A stretch of DNA of 64,000 nt from Luteimonas sp. RC10 (GCF_014192745.1 NZ_JACHYJ010000008.1:228034-292033), one strand, 5' to 3'; numbered from the stretch's first letter, positions 39,490 to 50,462 are shown. The notes: generated from the letters alone by a model not told the origin. Translations and numbers: made by a program.

Positions 39490-41685
39490 GTGATCGTCCC
39501 CAGTTCGTTGCACGTTCCGGTCACTGCATTGCTGACCGCATTGCTGGTGCTGTGCGCGGTGCTGGTGCTCGGACGGCAGCGCCGGCGGGCCCGCCCCCAC
39601 GCCCGGGACGAGCGGGCGGCACGGCTGAACTTGGCGCTGTGGGCCACCGGCGAGCGCGACTGGGACTACGACATGGGGTCCGGCGAGGTCCGGCACACCG
39701 TGTGCGAGACCGACCCGCACGGCGAGGCCGCGGTCGAACACGTGGTGCCGATCGATGCGCTGCTGCACCCCGAAGACCGCCCGCTCGCCCGCGAGGCACT
39801 GGCGCGCTACATCGCGGGCGATGGCGGCGGCCAGTTGCAACTGCAGGTGCGCGTCGCCATCGACGGCGGCGACTGGCGCTGGGTTCGCGTGCGCGGCCGC
39901 GCGGTCGCCCGTGACCGCGACGGTGCAATCCTGCGCATCGCCGGTACCGCGCTCGACATCACCGGCACGCGCGCGGCCGAGCGCGAACACCGCATCGCCG
40001 CCGAGGTGCTGCGCAGCATGCGCGAGGCGGTCGCGGTGATCGATGCCGGCTTCCGCTACGTCGCGGTCAACCCGGCGTTCCTGCGCATGACCGGGTACAC
40101 CGAGAGCGAAGTGCTGGGCCAGGACGCCCGGCTGCTCGACGACAACCCCGACGACGAGGATGTCTCGCGCCACCTGCGCGAAGAGGCTGCGCGCCACGGC
40201 CACTGGAGTGGCGAGTTGCGGCAGCGGCGCAAGGACGGCGAGCAGTTCCTCGCCGCCGTCGAGTGCCGCACCGTCTACGACGCCGACATGGGCCAGCCCC
40301 TGCACGTGTTCGTGCTCAACGACATCACCCATCAGAAGCGCGCCGAACAGGAGCTGCGCTATCTGGCCAACTTCGACACCCTCACCAGCCTGCCCAACCG
40401 ATCGCTGCTGTCGGAGCGCCTGTCGCGCGCGATCACGCGCGCCCGCGACAACGGCCACCGCATCGCGGTGCTGTTCCTCGACCTGGACCGCTTCAAGGAC
40501 ATCAACGATTCGCTGGGCCACGCCGCCGGCGACCGCATCCTGTGCGCGGCCGCCACCCGAGTGCAGCAGACGGTCGGCATGCACCACACCGTGGCGCGCC
40601 TGGGCGGCGACGAGTTCACCATCGTCATCGAGAACCTCGACGAGGTACAGGCCGCCGATCGCATGGCGCGCGAGATCATCCATGCCTTCGAGGCGCCGTT
40701 GCGCATCGACGACCGGCGGCAGATCACCATCTCGCCGTCGCTGGGCATCAGCATCTATCCCGACCATGCGCGCGGGGCGATCGAACTGCTCAAGCAGGCC
40801 GACATCGCGATGTACCAGGCCAAGGCCGCCGGACGTCGGACCTTCAAGCGCTACGACGATGCGATGGACATCGCCGCCCGCCGACGCGCCACGCTGACCG
40901 GCGCGCTGCGCGAAGTGCTCGACCGCGGCGAACTGCGTCTGGTCATGCAGCCGCGTCACGCCCGGGCCCAGGGCGGCATCGCCTGCGTCGAGGCCCTGCT
41001 GCGCTGGAACAGCCCGACGCTGGGCGAGATCCCGCCGAGCGAGTTCATCCCGATCGCCGAGGAAAGCGGCCTGATCCACGAGATCGGCGAATGGGTGCTG
41101 CGCGAGGCCTGCCGCACCGTGCTGGACTGGCGCCGGCAGGGACTGGCCGACATCTCGGTCTCGGTCAACGTCTCGCTGCTGCAACTGCTGCGCGGCGATT
41201 TCCCCGGCGTCGTGCGCCGCGTGCTGGAGGAAGTCGGATTCCCGCCCCAGAGGCTGGAGCTGGAACTGACCGAAAGCGTGCTGATGGCCGACGCCGAGCA
41301 CGCCGCCGCGCGCCTGCAGGCCCTGCGCACGATGGGCGTGTCGCTGGCGATCGACGATTTCGGCACCGGTTACTCATCGCTGGCGTATCTCAAGCGGCTG
41401 CCGATCACCACGATCAAGATCGACAAGGCCTTCGTCGCCGGGCTGCCGGACGACCGCGAGGACGCCGCGATCACCGCCACGGTCATTTCGCTGGCGCACG
41501 CACTGGGCCTGCGGGTCGTCGCAGAGGGCGTGGAGACGGAGGCCCAACTGCGCTTCCTGACCGACCGTCAGTGCGATGAACTGCAGGGCTACTGGATCTC
41601 GCGGCCCCTGCCCCCGGCCCAGTGCCTGGCCTTCGTCCGTGCCCATCCCGCCGGCCCCGCCCCGGTCGCGGACAGCCACCGCTAA
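39490..41685 (+). CDS. Membrane PAS-GGDEF-EAL protein (cyclic di-GMP turnover)
   Basis: A 731-residue protein with one N-terminal membrane segment (about residues 9-27), two PAS-type domains (about 45-160 and 170-285), a GGDEF domain with intact RLGGDEF (about 372) and an EAL domain. The EAL motif (CVEALLRW) and metal or catalytic residues (SVNVS, ELTES, IDDFGTGYSSL, IKIDK, AEGVET, QGYWISRP) are all present, so both activities are possible. Start is GTG with GGAG upstream. It splits the usually adjacent ygfB and zapA genes. Cyclic di-GMP commonly controls type IV pili and adhesion, both encoded here. Confidence 0.94.
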   Translation: MIVPSSLHVPVTALLTALLVLCAVLVLGRQRRRARPHARDERAARLNLALWATGERDWDYDMGSGEVRHTVCETDPHGEAAVEHVVPIDALLHPEDRPLAREALARYIAGDGGGQLQLQVRVAIDGGDWRWVRVRGRAVARDRDGAILRIAGTALDITGTRAAEREHRIAAEVLRSMREAVAVIDAGFRYVAVNPAFLRMTGYTESEVLGQDARLLDDNPDDEDVSRHLREEAARHGHWSGELRQRRKDGEQFLAAVECRTVYDADMGQPLHVFVLNDITHQKRAEQELRYLANFDTLTSLPNRSLLSERLSRAITRARDNGHRIAVLFLDLDRFKDINDSLGHAAGDRILCAAATRVQQTVGMHHTVARLGGDEFTIVIENLDEVQAADRMAREIIHAFEAPLRIDDRRQITISPSLGISIYPDHARGAIELLKQADIAMYQAKAAGRRTFKRYDDAMDIAARRRATLTGALREVLDRGELRLVMQPRHARAQGGIACVEALLRWNSPTLGEIPPSEFIPIAEESGLIHEIGEWVLREACRTVLDWRRQGLADISVSVNVSLLQLLRGDFPGVVRRVLEEVGFPPQRLELELTESVLMADAEHAAARLQALRTMGVSLAIDDFGTGYSSLAYLKRLPITTIKIDKAFVAGLPDDREDAAITATVISLAHALGLRVVAEGVETEAQLRFLTDRQCDELQGYWISRPLPPAQCLAFVRAHPAGPAPVADSHR

Positions 41686-41730
41686 GGCGCCCGCCTTGAC
41701 CGGCACCGGGGCGCTGCCTATCGTGCCGAC

Positions 41731-41952
41731 ATGGACACGCCCGACGTCATCACCCAACTCGCCCGCCTCACGGCGCGCGTGGAGACGTTGATCGAGCGGG
41801 CCCGCCTGCTGCGCGACGAGAACCGCAGTCTGCGCCAGCAACAGGAAAGCATCGTCGTCGAACGTGCCCAGTTGGTGTCGAAGAACGAACAGGCGCGCTC
41901 GCGCGTCGAAGCGATGATCACGCGCCTCAAGTCCCTGGAGCAGCACACGTGA
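41731..41952 (+). CDS. Small coiled-coil protein upstream of zapA (ZapB-like)
   Basis: A 73-residue, wholly helical protein with heptad-patterned Leu and Arg/Glu/Gln (ARLTARVETLIERARLL, RQQQESIVVERAQLVSKNEQ). It resembles the small conserved coiled-coil family found just before zapA in gammaproteobacteria and recalls ZapB. Its stop overlaps the zapA start by 4 bp. A role in Z-ring organisation is inferred from context. Confidence 0.85.
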   Translation: MDTPDVITQLARLTARVETLIERARLLRDENRSLRQQQESIVVERAQLVSKNEQARSRVEAMITRLKSLEQHT

Positions 41953-42248
41953 GCGGTGCCAGCGAGGCGGTCAGTGTCCGCGTGCTGGACCGCGAGTACA
42001 CCGTGGGCGTGGCGCCGGGCGAGCGTGACGGCCTGACGGCGGCCGCGCGCCTGGTCGACACCCAGATGCGCGAGATCCGCGGCGCCAACCGCATGGCGGC
42101 CGTCGACCGCATCGCCGTGCTCGCAGCGTTGAATTTCGCGCACGAGCTGCTGCAACTGCGCCAGACCGGCGGCAGCGACGGCCGCGCGATCGCCGAGGCC
42201 ATCGCGTCGCTGCATCGCCGGCTCGACGCGTTCGAAGCCGAACTCTGA
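41949..42248 (+). CDS. zapA: Cell division protein ZapA
   Basis: Promotes bundling of FtsZ filaments. The 99-residue product has VSVRVLDREYTVGVAPGERD and the conserved helix with RIAVLAALNFAHELL. Overlapping start with the coiled-coil gene indicates coupling. It is followed by the 6S RNA gene and the 5-FCL gene, the classic order. Confidence 0.95.
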   Translation: MSGASEAVSVRVLDREYTVGVAPGERDGLTAAARLVDTQMREIRGANRMAAVDRIAVLAALNFAHELLQLRQTGGSDGRAIAEAIASLHRRLDAFEAEL

Positions 42249-42387
42249 TCGTAGGCCAGCAGACGCTGGAACGATCGCGACGCGTTTCTGGCCGCGCCGC
42301 CTTCGCACCGCCGCCACGCGGCTGAACTTGTTCCATCGCCGAATGCCGCTCGCCGACGAACGGCTGCGCGCATCGGCGTTGCGGCGC

Positions 42388-42393
42388 TATACT
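42388..42393 (+). promoter_or_regulatory. -10 box of the 6S RNA gene
   Basis: TATACT, eight bases before the predicted 5' end of 6S RNA. The -35 is not clear. Confidence 0.5.
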
Positions 42394-42400
42394 GCGCCTG

Positions 42401-42584
42401 CGTTCTCTGCCGTGTCCGACAGCGTGCAAAACATTCGCCTTGTCCCTTAAGAACGACACCGGGGATGCAGGAAAACCGGGAGTGCATATCCGCCCTCGAG
42501 CGGAAAGCCCAAAGGAATTCCGGCGTTCCCACTTGAACCCCGGGTTCAAGGTCGTTTCGCGTGCATCGACATGTGCGGAGAACG
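42401..42584 (+). ncRNA. ssrS: 6S RNA
   Basis: 6S RNA mimics an open promoter and binds the RpoD-containing RNA polymerase in stationary phase. The 5' end GTTCTCTGCCGTGTCCG pairs with the 3' end TGCGGAGAAC to form the closing stem. The internal word TTGAACCCCGGGTTCAAGG matches the conserved apical arm (E. coli TTGAACCAAGGGTTCAAGG). The position between zapA and the 5-formyl-THF cyclo-ligase gene is the standard one. Ends are estimated to within a few bases. Confidence 0.9.
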
Positions 42585-42639
42585 TATTTCTTTTCGCCTG
42601 CCGCGTCGCCGGCGCTTTTTCGACGACGAGTCCGGCCGC

Positions 42640-43235
42640 ATGACCGACCGCCCCGCCCTTCGCCGCCGCCTGCGCGACCAGCGCCGCGCGCTGCCAGCCG
42701 CGACGCGGATCGCCGCCGCCGAAGCCCTGGCCGCGCAATTGCTCGCCCTGCCCACGCTGCCCGCCACCGGCTACGTCGCCGGCTATTGGGCCAGTGACGG
42801 CGAGATCGGCCTGCATGTCTTCCAGCTCCGTCTGCCCCCCGGCCTGGTCTACTGCCTGCCGGTGCTGCATGGCGACACGCTGCGCTTCGCGCCCTGGCGC
42901 GCCGGCGATGCGTTGGTGACCAACCGTTACGGCATTCCCGAACCGGACGTCGAGCCCACCTCGGCGCTGGATGCGCGGGAGATGGCGCTGGTCGTCGCAC
43001 CGCTGGTCGGCTTCGACGCGCAGGGCCATCGCCTGGGCATGGGCGGGGGCTGGTACGACCGCAGCTTCGCGTTCCGCCGGGCGCAGGGCGCGCCGCCCCT
43101 GCTGGTCGGCGCCGCCTTCGCCTCGCAGCAGGTCGACGCACTCGATGCCGCCGACTGGGACGTGCCGCTCGACGCGGTCTGCACCGAATCGGCGACCCTG
43201 TTTCCACCCTCGCCCCCGCCGCCTGACGAGACGCG

Positions 43236-43239
<4 letters not shown>
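42640..43239 (+). CDS. ygfA: 5-formyltetrahydrofolate cyclo-ligase
   Basis: Converts 5-formyl-THF to 5,10-methenyl-THF with ATP; linked to persister formation in some bacteria. The 199-residue product has [12 protein letters not shown] at the start, YGIPEP and the signature [20 protein letters not shown] with GWYDR. The ATG at 42640 lies 55 bp after 6S RNA; an upstream in-frame ATG (42571) falls inside the RNA gene and is rejected. Confidence 0.95.
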
Positions 43240-43711
<472 letters not shown>

Positions 43712-43715
<4 letters not shown>

Positions 43716-44359
43716 GCGAAGGCAAGCGCCTGGCCGGCGAGAAGGCGATCGAGTACGTCGAGGACGGCATGATCGTCGGCGTCGGTACCGGCTCGACGGT
43801 CGCGTTCTTCATTGACGCACTGGCCAAGATCAAGCACCGCATCGACGGCGCGGTGTCGAGCTCGGACCAGAGCACCGAGCGCCTGCGCCAGCACGGCATC
43901 GAGGTGCTCGACCTCAACGCCACCGGCCCACTGTCGCTGTACGTGGACGGGGCCGACGAGTGCGATCCGGGCAAGCACCTGATCAAGGGCGGCGGCGCGG
44001 CACTCACGCGCGAGAAAATCATCGCCGAGGCCAGCGAGCGCTTCGTCTGCATCATCGACCCCGCCAAGCAGGTGCCGGTGCTCGGCACGTTCCCACTGCC
44101 GATCGAGGTCATTCCGATGGCCCGCAGCCTCGTCGCCCGCGAGATCCTGGCGACCACTGGCGGCCAGCCGGTCTGGCGCGAGGGGGTGCGTACCGACAAC
44201 GGCAACTGGGTGCTCGATATCCACGGCCTGTCGATCACCGATCCGGTGGCACTGGAAACGCAGCTCAACCAGATCCCGGGCGTGGTCAGCGTCGGCCTGT
44301 TCGCGCGTCGCAAGGCCGATGTCGTGATCGTCGGCACCGCGACGCCGACGGTGCTCTGA
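43712..44359 (+). CDS. rpiA: Ribose-5-phosphate isomerase A
   Basis: Interconverts ribose 5-phosphate and ribulose 5-phosphate in the pentose phosphate pathway. The 215-residue product has [45 protein letters not shown] and the C-terminal [14 protein letters not shown]. It ends a tightly packed set (ygfA, EVE, rpiA) with 4-bp overlaps. Confidence 0.97.
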
Positions 44360-44817
44360 CATCCTCGGCTACGCCTCCGCCAAAAGCGCCTTTGCCGGGC
44401 AGTAGCGGGTGTTCGCTTCGGACGGGCAGCGGCCTGCCGGCCGGAAGCCGCTTTTCCCTCGGTCAAGGCATCCTGCCTTGACTCGGGCGCGCGCCATCCA
44501 TGGCGCGCTCGACGCGGCCACCGGCCGCCAGTCCGCTGCCTTGAGCGTTCGCAACTCGGACTTCGGGTAAGCGCAACGTTTTCTGTTGGAAGAAATCGAA
44601 GTGATTTGAGCCTCAGCAGCGTGGTGTACAGAGCTGTGAAAGCCATGAGCGCACAACCATCGCGCAGCACTGCCGCAAGTCCACGCCAACCCACGCGTGC
44701 TTCGCGTAGCTAAGCCGCGCAGCGGCATTGACCACGGGGAGCAGGCTTCCGGCCGGCAGGCCACTCCACTGGCCCAACCCGACGCAGGCTCCTCCCGCAC
44801 TTCGGCGATCGGCCACA
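44360..44817. repeat. Gene-free, palindrome-rich gap between rpiA and rpoD
   Basis: No gene is supported here. It contains a copy of the REP-like element (44411-44470), hairpins GTCAAGGC...GCCTTGAC (about 44462-44482), GCGCGCCAT...ATGGCGCGC (about 44488-44508) and GCGGCC...GGCCGC, and near 44745 a second partial REP core (GCTTCCGGCCGGCAGGCC). The middle part (44570-44700) is AT-richer than its surroundings and unexplained. Confidence 0.6.
44411..44470 (-). repeat. REP-like dispersed repeat, copy B
   Basis: Reverse-complement match to 6874-6932, with the shared core AAGCGGCTTCCGGCCGGC and AGGCCGCTGCCC and GTCCGAAG at the end. It folds into a hairpin. Confidence 0.6.
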
Positions 44818-44845
44818 AAAAAGCCCGCCTTTCGGCGGGCTTTTT
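44818..44845 (-). terminator. Intrinsic terminator after rpoD
   Basis: AAAAAGCCCGCC and GGCGGGCTTTTT form a 12-bp stem with a TTTC loop. It is 20 bp after the rpoD stop codon and ends in a T run on the - strand. Confidence 0.9.
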
Positions 44846-44865
44846 CGCATCTCGACAGCAGGAGA

Positions 44866-46752
<1,887 letters not shown>

Positions 46753-46782
46753 GTGGCGCACCGTTGTCAAAGTGAACCCGTA

Positions 46783-46810
46783 ATTATACCACCTGCAGGG
46801 CCGGGGTCAT
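46783..46810 (-). promoter_or_regulatory. Sigma-70 promoter for rpoD
   Basis: On the - strand, ATGACC (46810-46805), a 16-bp spacer and a perfect TATAAT (46788-46783). It overlaps the 3' end of dtd and gives a leader of about 24 bases. Confidence 0.6.
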
Positions 46811-47244
46811 GCCCGCAGCAGGAAGGTGACCGGGCCGTCGTTGACCAGGCTGACCACCATATGGGCCCCGAACTGCCCCGTTTCCACCCCCCCATGCCGG
46901 GCACGGCAAGCCGCGACCAGACGATCGAAGGTCCGTTCAGCCTCCTCGGGGGGCGCGGCGGTACTGAAGCCGGGTCGATTGCCCGAGCGGGTGTCCGCGG
47001 CCAATGTGAATTGGCTGACTAGCAGTAGCCCGCCGCCAGTCTGCGCCAGCGACCGGTTCATGCGCCCGGCCTCGTCGGCGAACACCCGGTAGGCCAGCAG
47101 CCGATCGGCCATCCGCGCAGTCTGGGCATCGTCGTCCCCGGGCTCGATCCCGACCAACGCCAGCAGCCCCGGCCCAATCTGGCCCACGACCTCGCCGTCG
47201 ACCCGCACCGCCGCCTCGCTGACCCGCTGGATCAGAGCGAGCAT
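46807..47244 (-). CDS. dtd: D-aminoacyl-tRNA deacylase
   Basis: Removes D-amino acids from mischarged tRNA. The 145-residue product has [40 protein letters not shown] and the catalytic-site pair around [11 protein letters not shown] and [16 protein letters not shown]. Full length. It sits just upstream of rpoD, whose promoter lies in its 3' end. Confidence 0.96.
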   Translation of the reverse strand: MLALIQRVSEAAVRVDGEVVGQIGPGLLALVGIEPGDDDAQTARMADRLLAYRVFADEAGRMNRSLAQTGGGLLLVSQFTLAADTRSGNRPGFSTAAPPEEAERTFDRLVAACRARHGGVETGQFGAHMVVSLVNDGPVTFLLRA

Positions 47245-47305
47245 GACGCCACCACTGCAGCCAGCCGCTCAGACCGGTCCCTCCCGCCCCTCGCCGCTGC
47301 GCCCC

Positions 47306-48000
47306 CATCCCAGCCTTCCCCCGCAGGCGGGGGAAGGAGCGATGCACGGCCCTCATCCCCACCTTCCGCCGCAGGCGGGGGAAGGAGCGAAGCACTGCCC
47401 CCATCCCAGCCTTCCCCCGCGAGCGAGGGAAGGGGCACAGCGACGCTCCTTGCAAACAGGCCTGTCGCGTGCTGTCCGACGCCCTCCCCCGCTTGCGGGG
47501 GAGGGTTGGGTGGGGGCAAGCGATCCGGCGATGCAGACGCCAAGGGCGAGCGACGGATGAGGAAGGCCACCCCATCCATCCCGCGCCTCGACGTTACGCC
47601 CCCATCCCAACCTTCCCCCGCAGGCGGGGGAAGGAGCGAAGCACGGCCCTCATCCCCACCTTCCGCCGCAAGCGGGGGAAGGAGCACTGCGCCGCTCCTC
47701 GCAAACGTTCTTGTCGCGCGCTGCCCGACGCCCTCCCCCGCTTGCGGGGGAGGGTTGGGTGGGGGCAAGCGATCAGACGATGCGGACGCCAAGGGCGAGC
47801 GACGGAAGGCCACCCCATCCATCCCGCGCCTCGACGTTACACCCCCATCCCAACCTTCCGCCGCAGGCGGGGGAAGGAGCGAAGCACTGCCCCCATCCCA
47901 GCCTTCCCCCGCGAGCGAGGGAAGGGGCACAGCGACGCTCCTTGCAAACAGGCCTGTCGCGCGCTGTCCGTCGCCCTCCCCCGCTTGCGGGGGAGGGTGC
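47306..48000. repeat. Tandem palindromic repeat block between dtd and nadE
   Basis: Three tandem units starting near 47306, 47600 and 47841 (roughly 295, 241 and 160 bp). Each holds CCTTCC.CCGCAGGCGGGGGA palindromes, and each includes CCCTCCCCCGC-TT-GCGGGGGAGGG. Between palindromes are conserved words such as GACGCCAAGGGCGAGCGACG and CATCCCGCGCCTCGACGTTA. No gene is supported in 47245-48058; open frames in it are products of the repeats. Confidence 0.85.
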
Positions 48001-48058
48001 GGAGTGTTGGCCCGATACCGGCCCGCCTCAAGCGTGGAGTGAAGCGGAGTGAAACCCA

Positions 48059-49708
48059 TCAACCCGAGTACCGGTTGCTGATCGGATAGCGGCGCTCGCG
48101 GCCGAAGGCGCGGCGCGAGATCTTCGGGCCGGGGGCGGCCTGGTGTCGCTTCCACTCGCTGGTGCGCACCAGCCGCAGCATCCGGTCGACGGTCGGCGCG
48201 TCGAAGCCAGCGGCAACGATCTCGTCGCGCGATTCTTCCTGGTCGACGAAGCGGCGCAGGATCGCGTCGAGCACGTCGTAGGGCGGCAGAGAATCCTGGT
48301 CGAGCTGGTCGGCGCGCAGCTCGGCCGACGGCGGCCGGTCGATGACCGCGGGCGGGATCACCGGACTGCCGGCGACGGTGTTGCGCCATTTCGCCAGCCC
48401 GAAGACCTCTGTCTTGTAGAGATCCTTCAGCGGCGCGTAGCCGCCGCACATGTCGCCGTAGATCGTCGCGTAGCCGACCGCGTACTCGCTTTTGTTGCCG
48501 GTGGTCAGCAGCAGCCCGCCGTGCTTGTTGGACAGCGCCATCAGGATCGCGCCGCGTGTACGCGACTGCAGGTTCTCCTCGGTCACATCGGGCGCCGCGT
48601 CGCCGAACGCCTCGGACAGCGTGTCGAGGAACCCCTGGAACGGCGGCTCGATCGGAATCGTGAGCATGCGCACGCCCAGGCGCTCGCATTGCTCGGCGGC
48701 CAGGTCGTTGCTCAGCCCGGCGGTGTAGCGCGACGGCAATCGCACCGCGGTGACGTTGTCGGCGCCGAGGGCATCGACCGCCATCGCCAGTACCACCGAC
48801 GAATCGATGCCGCCCGACAGCCCCAGCCACACTTTGGAAAAGCCGTTCTTGCCGCAGTAATCGCGCAGCCCGCGCACCACCGCGCGCCAGGCCAGCGCGT
48901 CGATGCTCTCGTCGCCATCGTCGACCCAGAGCACCGGCGTGAAGCCGCGGCGCTCCCGGTCGTAATCGACCACCAGCCATTGGTCGTCGAACGCAACCGC
49001 TGCCGGATGCACGGTGCCATCGGCATCGGCAACGACCGAGGCGCCATCGAACACCAGCGCATCCTGGCCACCGACCACGTTGACGTAGGCCAATGCCACG
49101 CCCGCATCGCGCGTGCGCTCGGCCAGTAAGGCGTCGCGCTGGCGATGCTTGCCGCGCTCGTAGGGCGAGGCGTTGGGCACCACGACCAGTTCGGCGCCGG
49201 CGCGCACGGTGTCGTCAAGCGGCTCGGGGAACCACAGGTCCTCGCATACCAGCACACCGACCGGCACGCCGCGCACGTCGATCACGCACGAACCACCATC
49301 GGGGTCGACGTGGAAATAGCGCCGCTCGTCGAAGACGTTGTAGTTGGGTAACTCGCGCTTGCGATACGTCCGCTCGACCTTGCCGTCGCGCAGCACACTG
49401 GCGGAGTTGTAGAGCACGCTACCGGCCGACTCGGGCCAACCGACGACCGCGACGATGCCGTGCACATCCTTGGCGACCTGCATCAACGCCGCCTCGCAGT
49501 CGATCAAAAAGCCCGGCCGCATCAGCAGGTCTTCGGGCGGGTAGCCGCTGATCGCAAGCTCGGGGAACACGACGATGTCGGCGCCGAACTCGGTCTTCGC
49601 CTCCTCGATCATCGCGGCGATGCGTTCGGCGTTGCGCCCCACGTCGCCGACCGGAAAGTCGAACTGGGCCAGGGCGATGCGCAGGGGGCGGGCGGGGTCA
49701 GATGCCAT
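48059..49708 (-). CDS. nadE: Glutamine-hydrolysing NAD+ synthetase
   Basis: Catalyses the last step of NAD synthesis. The 549-residue product has an N-terminal nitrilase-type glutaminase domain with Glu 50 (FPELAISGY), Lys 117 (YRKRELPNY) and Cys 155 (VLVCEDLW), and a C-terminal synthetase with the P-loop LGLSGGIDSSVVLAMA, TTGNKSEYAVGY and the terminal SRRAFGRERRYPI. Its start overlaps the ccdB stop by 11 bp, which is odd for an essential gene and implies shared transcription with the toxin-antitoxin pair. Confidence 0.97.
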   Translation of the reverse strand: MASDPARPLRIALAQFDFPVGDVGRNAERIAAMIEEAKTEFGADIVVFPELAISGYPPEDLLMRPGFLIDCEAALMQVAKDVHGIVAVVGWPESAGSVLYNSASVLRDGKVERTYRKRELPNYNVFDERRYFHVDPDGGSCVIDVRGVPVGVLVCEDLWFPEPLDDTVRAGAELVVVPNASPYERGKHRQRDALLAERTRDAGVALAYVNVVGGQDALVFDGASVVADADGTVHPAAVAFDDQWLVVDYDRERRGFTPVLWVDDGDESIDALAWRAVVRGLRDYCGKNGFSKVWLGLSGGIDSSVVLAMAVDALGADNVTAVRLPSRYTAGLSNDLAAEQCERLGVRMLTIPIEPPFQGFLDTLSEAFGDAAPDVTEENLQSRTRGAILMALSNKHGGLLLTTGNKSEYAVGYATIYGDMCGGYAPLKDLYKTEVFGLAKWRNTVAGSPVIPPAVIDRPPSAELRADQLDQDSLPPYDVLDAILRRFVDQEESRDEIVAAGFDAPTVDRMLRLVRTSEWKRHQAAPGPKISRRAFGRERRYPISNRYSG

Positions 49709-50012
49709 ACGTCAGGAAATCCAGGGCTTCGATGATGCGCAGTCGTTCGTCCGACAGGTTCGCGACCTGGGGACCGAGCATCTGCATGGGCACGCTGGTG
49801 ATCTGCGCAGTGTCCATCACCATCGTGTTTTCGGCGACCGGCAGTGCCGGCATCAGGCGGGTGAGCAGTGGACCGGCCTGCTCGGGTGGAATCAGCGGCA
49901 CGACGACGCGCGACTCCACGGTATCGATCAGATCGCTCTGCACGTTCAACCAGCAGGGCACCGCGTGACGCGAGGCCGGATCGGCATTGGCATAGACGCA
50001 GAACTGGCTCAT
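49698..50012 (-). CDS. ccdB: CcdB-family toxin
   Basis: A 104-residue homologue of the F-plasmid DNA gyrase poison. Matching regions are WLNVQSDLIDTVESRVVVPL, ITSVPMQMLGPQVANLSDER and the C-terminus DFLTYGI, where F CcdB has MFWGI; the last three residues are needed for killing in F, and here Trp is replaced by Tyr. It overlaps ccdA by 4 bp and nadE by 11 bp. Activity is plausible but unproven. Confidence 0.9.
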   Translation of the reverse strand: MSQFCVYANADPASRHAVPCWLNVQSDLIDTVESRVVVPLIPPEQAGPLLTRLMPALPVAENTMVMDTAQITSVPMQMLGPQVANLSDERLRIIEALDFLTYGI

Positions 50013-50287
50013 ACCCCCGCCGGGTCCTTCCGCGATGCCTTGAATGCGCGAACCCGGTCGCTGGCGAGCCCGTCGCGGGCAATGCGCGCGTTGTACGCGG
50101 CCATCGCCTCGCGGTTCTCTTCCCGCCACTGCGCGCGCCTGCGGGCACGCACCTCGGCCTCCAGCGCCTTTTCCAACGTCGCCGACAGGTTGATGTCGAG
50201 CGCACGCGCCTGTTCGAGCAATCCCTGGTTGATGCTGACATTGGTCGCGCGCTTGCCGTAGCCGGCATAGTCTTCGCGGATGCGCAT
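50009..50287 (-). CDS. ccdA: CcdA-family antitoxin
   Basis: A 92-residue antitoxin with an N-terminal ribbon-helix-helix DNA-binding part (GKRATNVSINQGLLEQARAL, DINLSATLEKALEAEV) and a charged C-terminal tail that would wrap the toxin (RAQWREENREAMAAYNARIA). The ATG at 50287 has GAGGAT seven bases upstream. Its ATGA overlap with ccdB is typical of such operons. A palindromic operator lies just upstream. Confidence 0.9.
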   Translation of the reverse strand: MRIREDYAGYGKRATNVSINQGLLEQARALDINLSATLEKALEAEVRARRRAQWREENREAMAAYNARIARDGLASDRVRAFKASRKDPAGV

Positions 50288-50327
50288 GACGTGATCCTCT
50301 TCAATGCGCATCGAGCATGCGCATTGA
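50280..50327 (-). promoter_or_regulatory. Probable ccdAB operator with three ATGCGCAT palindromes
   Basis: TCAATGCGCAT (50301-50311) and ATGCGCATTGA (50317-50327) form a perfect 11-bp inverted repeat with spacer CGAGC. A third ATGCGCAT (50280-50287) overlaps the ccdA start codon. Multiple palindromes over the promoter and start fit cooperative autorepression by CcdAB. Confidence 0.7.
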
Positions 50328-50404
50328 GCCATCACCTGTCAACCGCATGACCGACCTGCTCCACCTATTGCGCAGAGTCTGATGGCGACAGCGTGACCGC
50401 GCCG

Positions 50405-50462
50405 CAAACCGGGGGCAGCGTGCAATTCCGCCTTGCGAAATGACACGCTGACTCCGGCTTTG
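50405..50462. repeat. Degenerate copy of the AAAACCGGGGTCAGAGT palindrome
   Basis: Left arm CAAACCGGGGGCAGCGTGCA and right arm TGACACGCTGACTCCGGCTT match the intact copy at 55954-56006 with several changes in each arm. The rest of the gap from 50328 to 50532 holds only the sucD terminator. Confidence 0.6.

Noticed and set aside
42440..42643. Small + strand open frame over the 6S RNA
   Set aside because: It lies wholly within and just after the structured RNA, has no ribosome site and no family-like sequence.
44360..44817. tRNA or small gene in the rpiA-rpoD gap
   Set aside because: No cloverleaf with matching arms could be drawn; the structure seen is simple hairpins and REP elements.
47306..48000. 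Possible CRISPR array
   Set aside because: The repeats are palindromic and of unequal spacing, the intervals are themselves repeated rather than unique, and no cas gene is present.
47232..48980. Long - strand open frame joining the repeat block to the end of nadE
   Set aside because: It is out of frame with nadE, which is intact in its own frame with all catalytic residues.
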